The notes under the pieces: model-generated
The model's database searches: none
What the model was told of the DNA's origin: nothing
Seen by the model: the letters and a program-made list of their open reading frames with translations, nothing else
Assembly (NCBI RefSeq): GCF_001420715.1
Contig: NZ_LJJC01000004.1
Coordinates: forward strand, 1,335,399-1,399,398
Reading direction: 5' to 3'
Source of the DNA: Heyndrickxia shackletonii
Lineage (GTDB): Bacteria; Bacillota; Bacilli; Bacillales; Bacillaceae_C
DNA: 64,000 nt
Made by a program: the position numbers and the translations under genes
Shown here: piece by piece, positions 62,893-64,000 of the stretch
Position numbering within the stretch: the stretch's first letter is position 1
Layout: each line of letters opens with the position of its first letter

Positions 62893-63219
62893 ATGCAGCA
62901 AATGTCCATCCCAGTAATGATTATTTCAATGCTATTGTTTTTTGTATTATTTTTTGGAATTGGCTTTATTTTAAACATGTTATTGCGAATGACTTGGTTA
63001 ATGGCGATTTTGTATCCGATCATCGCCATCTTAATTATTGATGATGTTCGATTTATTGATTATTTTACGGATACTGGCAATGCTTTTCATAAATTAGGTG
63101 TTAAATTAACTGCTCTTCACCCTTCCGACATTATTATATTAATTAGTGGATTGATTGGTGCCATTGTTGCTGGTATTACAATGAAAACATTGAGAAAAAA
63201 AGGATATCGAATGTTTTAA
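62893..63219 (+). CDS. yuiB: YuiB-family putative membrane protein
   Basis: A 108-residue protein with three hydrophobic segments: MSIPVMIISMLLFFVLFFGI, TWLMAILYPIIAILIIDD and DIIILISGLIGAIVAGITM. It ends in a basic tail (KTLRKKGYRMF). Order and length match B. subtilis YuiB, function unknown. ATG 62893 follows AGGAGGTG. Confidence 0.9.
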   Translation: MQQMSIPVMIISMLLFFVLFFGIGFILNMLLRMTWLMAILYPIIAILIIDDVRFIDYFTDTGNAFHKLGVKLTALHPSDIIILISGLIGAIVAGITMKTLRKKGYRMF

Positions 63220-63361
63220 AGCCTTTACTATGTAATGGCTTTTAATTTTGTCTGATATTGATGCACTATTCTAATTGGTTAGAATTTTAAGTTTTTTTCA
63301 CTTCTGATGAATATTTTAAATGAGATTGGGAAAGTAATAGATTTGGGAGGAGTGAAAAAAC

Positions 63362-64000
63362 ATGATAATGAATAAAACAATAAAACGAATATTAATGAGT
63401 GTGCTTTTTTGTATAGCAGTTTTTACGACCTTTCAAACACTTTCCGGAATTAAGGTGAAAGCAGCAACAGTAGATGTAGAAATAGAAAATTCCTATAATG
63501 GACAAGCTGGAGCGGATGACAACAGAACTTATCACAATAATAGCTATAAATCGTTAGACATTTCTTTAAAATCATTAAATCACATTGATACCATTGCAAC
63601 CAAAATTTCTTCAAGTAATCCGGTAAAAGGAAATCCGCCAAAATTGGAGGATGCTTTTAACTGGTCGGAATACCCTAAGGTTACGGTAACGGCTACAGGT
63701 TATACGGCTGGAGTAGAGTCAACGGGAAAATATGCGAATGACCCTGAATATGGGATAACCTTTTCGGGGGTAAAAGTAAAGAGGGATTTGTATTCTACTA
63801 TTGCAGCTGATCTAAATGTATTTCCAATTGGTACAATCCTATTTATTCCGGGTTATGGATATGGGGTAGTGGCAGATAAGGGTGGCGCTATTCAAGGGAA
63901 TAGGTTGGATTTATATTATGAGACAGTGGATGATGTTTATCAGCAATGGGGGAAAAAAACTCTCGATGTGTATGTTGTTCAAAAGGGAGAGGGAAAACTA
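63362..64000 (+). CDS. yuiC: 3D domain-containing secreted protein YuiC (3' end cut by window)
   Basis: The first 213 residues are present and the frame is open at the window edge. A signal peptide ([20 protein letters not shown], then cleavage near VKAA) is followed by a 3D domain: [38 protein letters not shown] and [12 protein letters not shown], with the Asp residues that name the domain. 3D domains share the MltA/expansin-like barrel. B. subtilis YuiC is a Sps-like (stationary-phase survival) muralytic transglycosylase. ATG 63362 follows GGGAGGAG. Confidence 0.92.
   Translation, partial: MIMNKTIKRILMSVLFCIAVFTTFQTLSGIKVKAATVDVEIENSYNGQAGADDNRTYHNNSYKSLDISLKSLNHIDTIATKISSSNPVKGNPPKLEDAFNWSEYPKVTVTATGYTAGVESTGKYANDPEYGITFSGVKVKRDLYSTIAADLNVFPIGTILFIPGYGYGVVADKGGAIQGNRLDLYYETVDDVYQQWGKKTLDVYVVQKGEGKL

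Overview
The window looks like a low-GC Bacillaceae chromosome from an endospore former. Nearly every gene has a recognisable Bacillus subtilis counterpart. Gene order from about 28.5 kb to the end follows the B. subtilis yus/yur-suf/yun/yut/yum/yui neighbourhood: fadN-fadA-fadE, yusI, gcvH, yusE, yusD, metNPQ, sufCDSUB, yunFDCB, lytH, yutDEFGHI, yuzD, yuzB, yutM, yumC, yumB, yuiA, yuiB, yuiC. Spore functions are frequent (CotF-like coat proteins, a gerABC-type receptor operon, YtaF, YunB, LytH, YhcN-type lipoprotein, YutH, YuzL). The genus cannot be fixed from sequence reading alone. No rRNA, tRNA or CRISPR was seen.

Layout. 0-0.2 kb: 3' end of a group II intron with the tail of its reverse transcriptase, ending at the stop codon of a large RND efflux pump (SwrC type). 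3-5.4 kb: efflux promoter with TetR-type palindromes, a small alarmone synthetase (SasA/YwaC type) and the TetR-family regulator. 5.4-8.6 kb: palindrome cluster, two small membrane/coat proteins, then an M-box Mg2+ riboswitch controlling mgtE. 8.6-11.2 kb: two paralogous HTH(XRE)-DUF1232 proteins flanking ytaF, sharing TTGA-N7-TCAA motifs with the mgtE promoter. 11.2-15.3 kb: an LCP cell-wall ligase and two SEDS (FtsW/RodA/SpoVE) genes around a thioredoxin. 15.3-19 kb: ger receptor operon. 19.3-24.2 kb: Fur-boxed siderophore uptake system with a FhuF-like reductase. 24.2-28.1 kb: glycolate oxidase subunits and their CdaR-type regulator. 28.2-28.4 kb: array of palindromic repeats. 28.5-35.4 kb: coat proteins, YuzL and the FadR-boxed beta-oxidation operon. 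35.5-41.7 kb: glycosyltransferase, yusI, gcvH, yusE, yusD and the S-box-controlled methionine importer. 42.4-47.7 kb: suf Fe-S assembly operon. 47.8-64 kb: yun/yut/yum/yui genes, including two more Fe-S proteins (YutI, YutM) and two flavin reductases (YumC, YumB).

Most genes are ordinary core Bacillaceae genes. The unexplained structure lies between them: (i) repeat family A, eight copies of a 55-180 bp element with complementary ends; (ii) repeat family B, four copies with GGCT(C/G)TTTTC termini; (iii) two clusters of short palindromes; (iv) the shared operator-like motif linking the XRE-DUF1232 pair to mgtE and ytaF; and (v) several tiny ORFs with good ribosome-binding sites, or in one case an ATT start.
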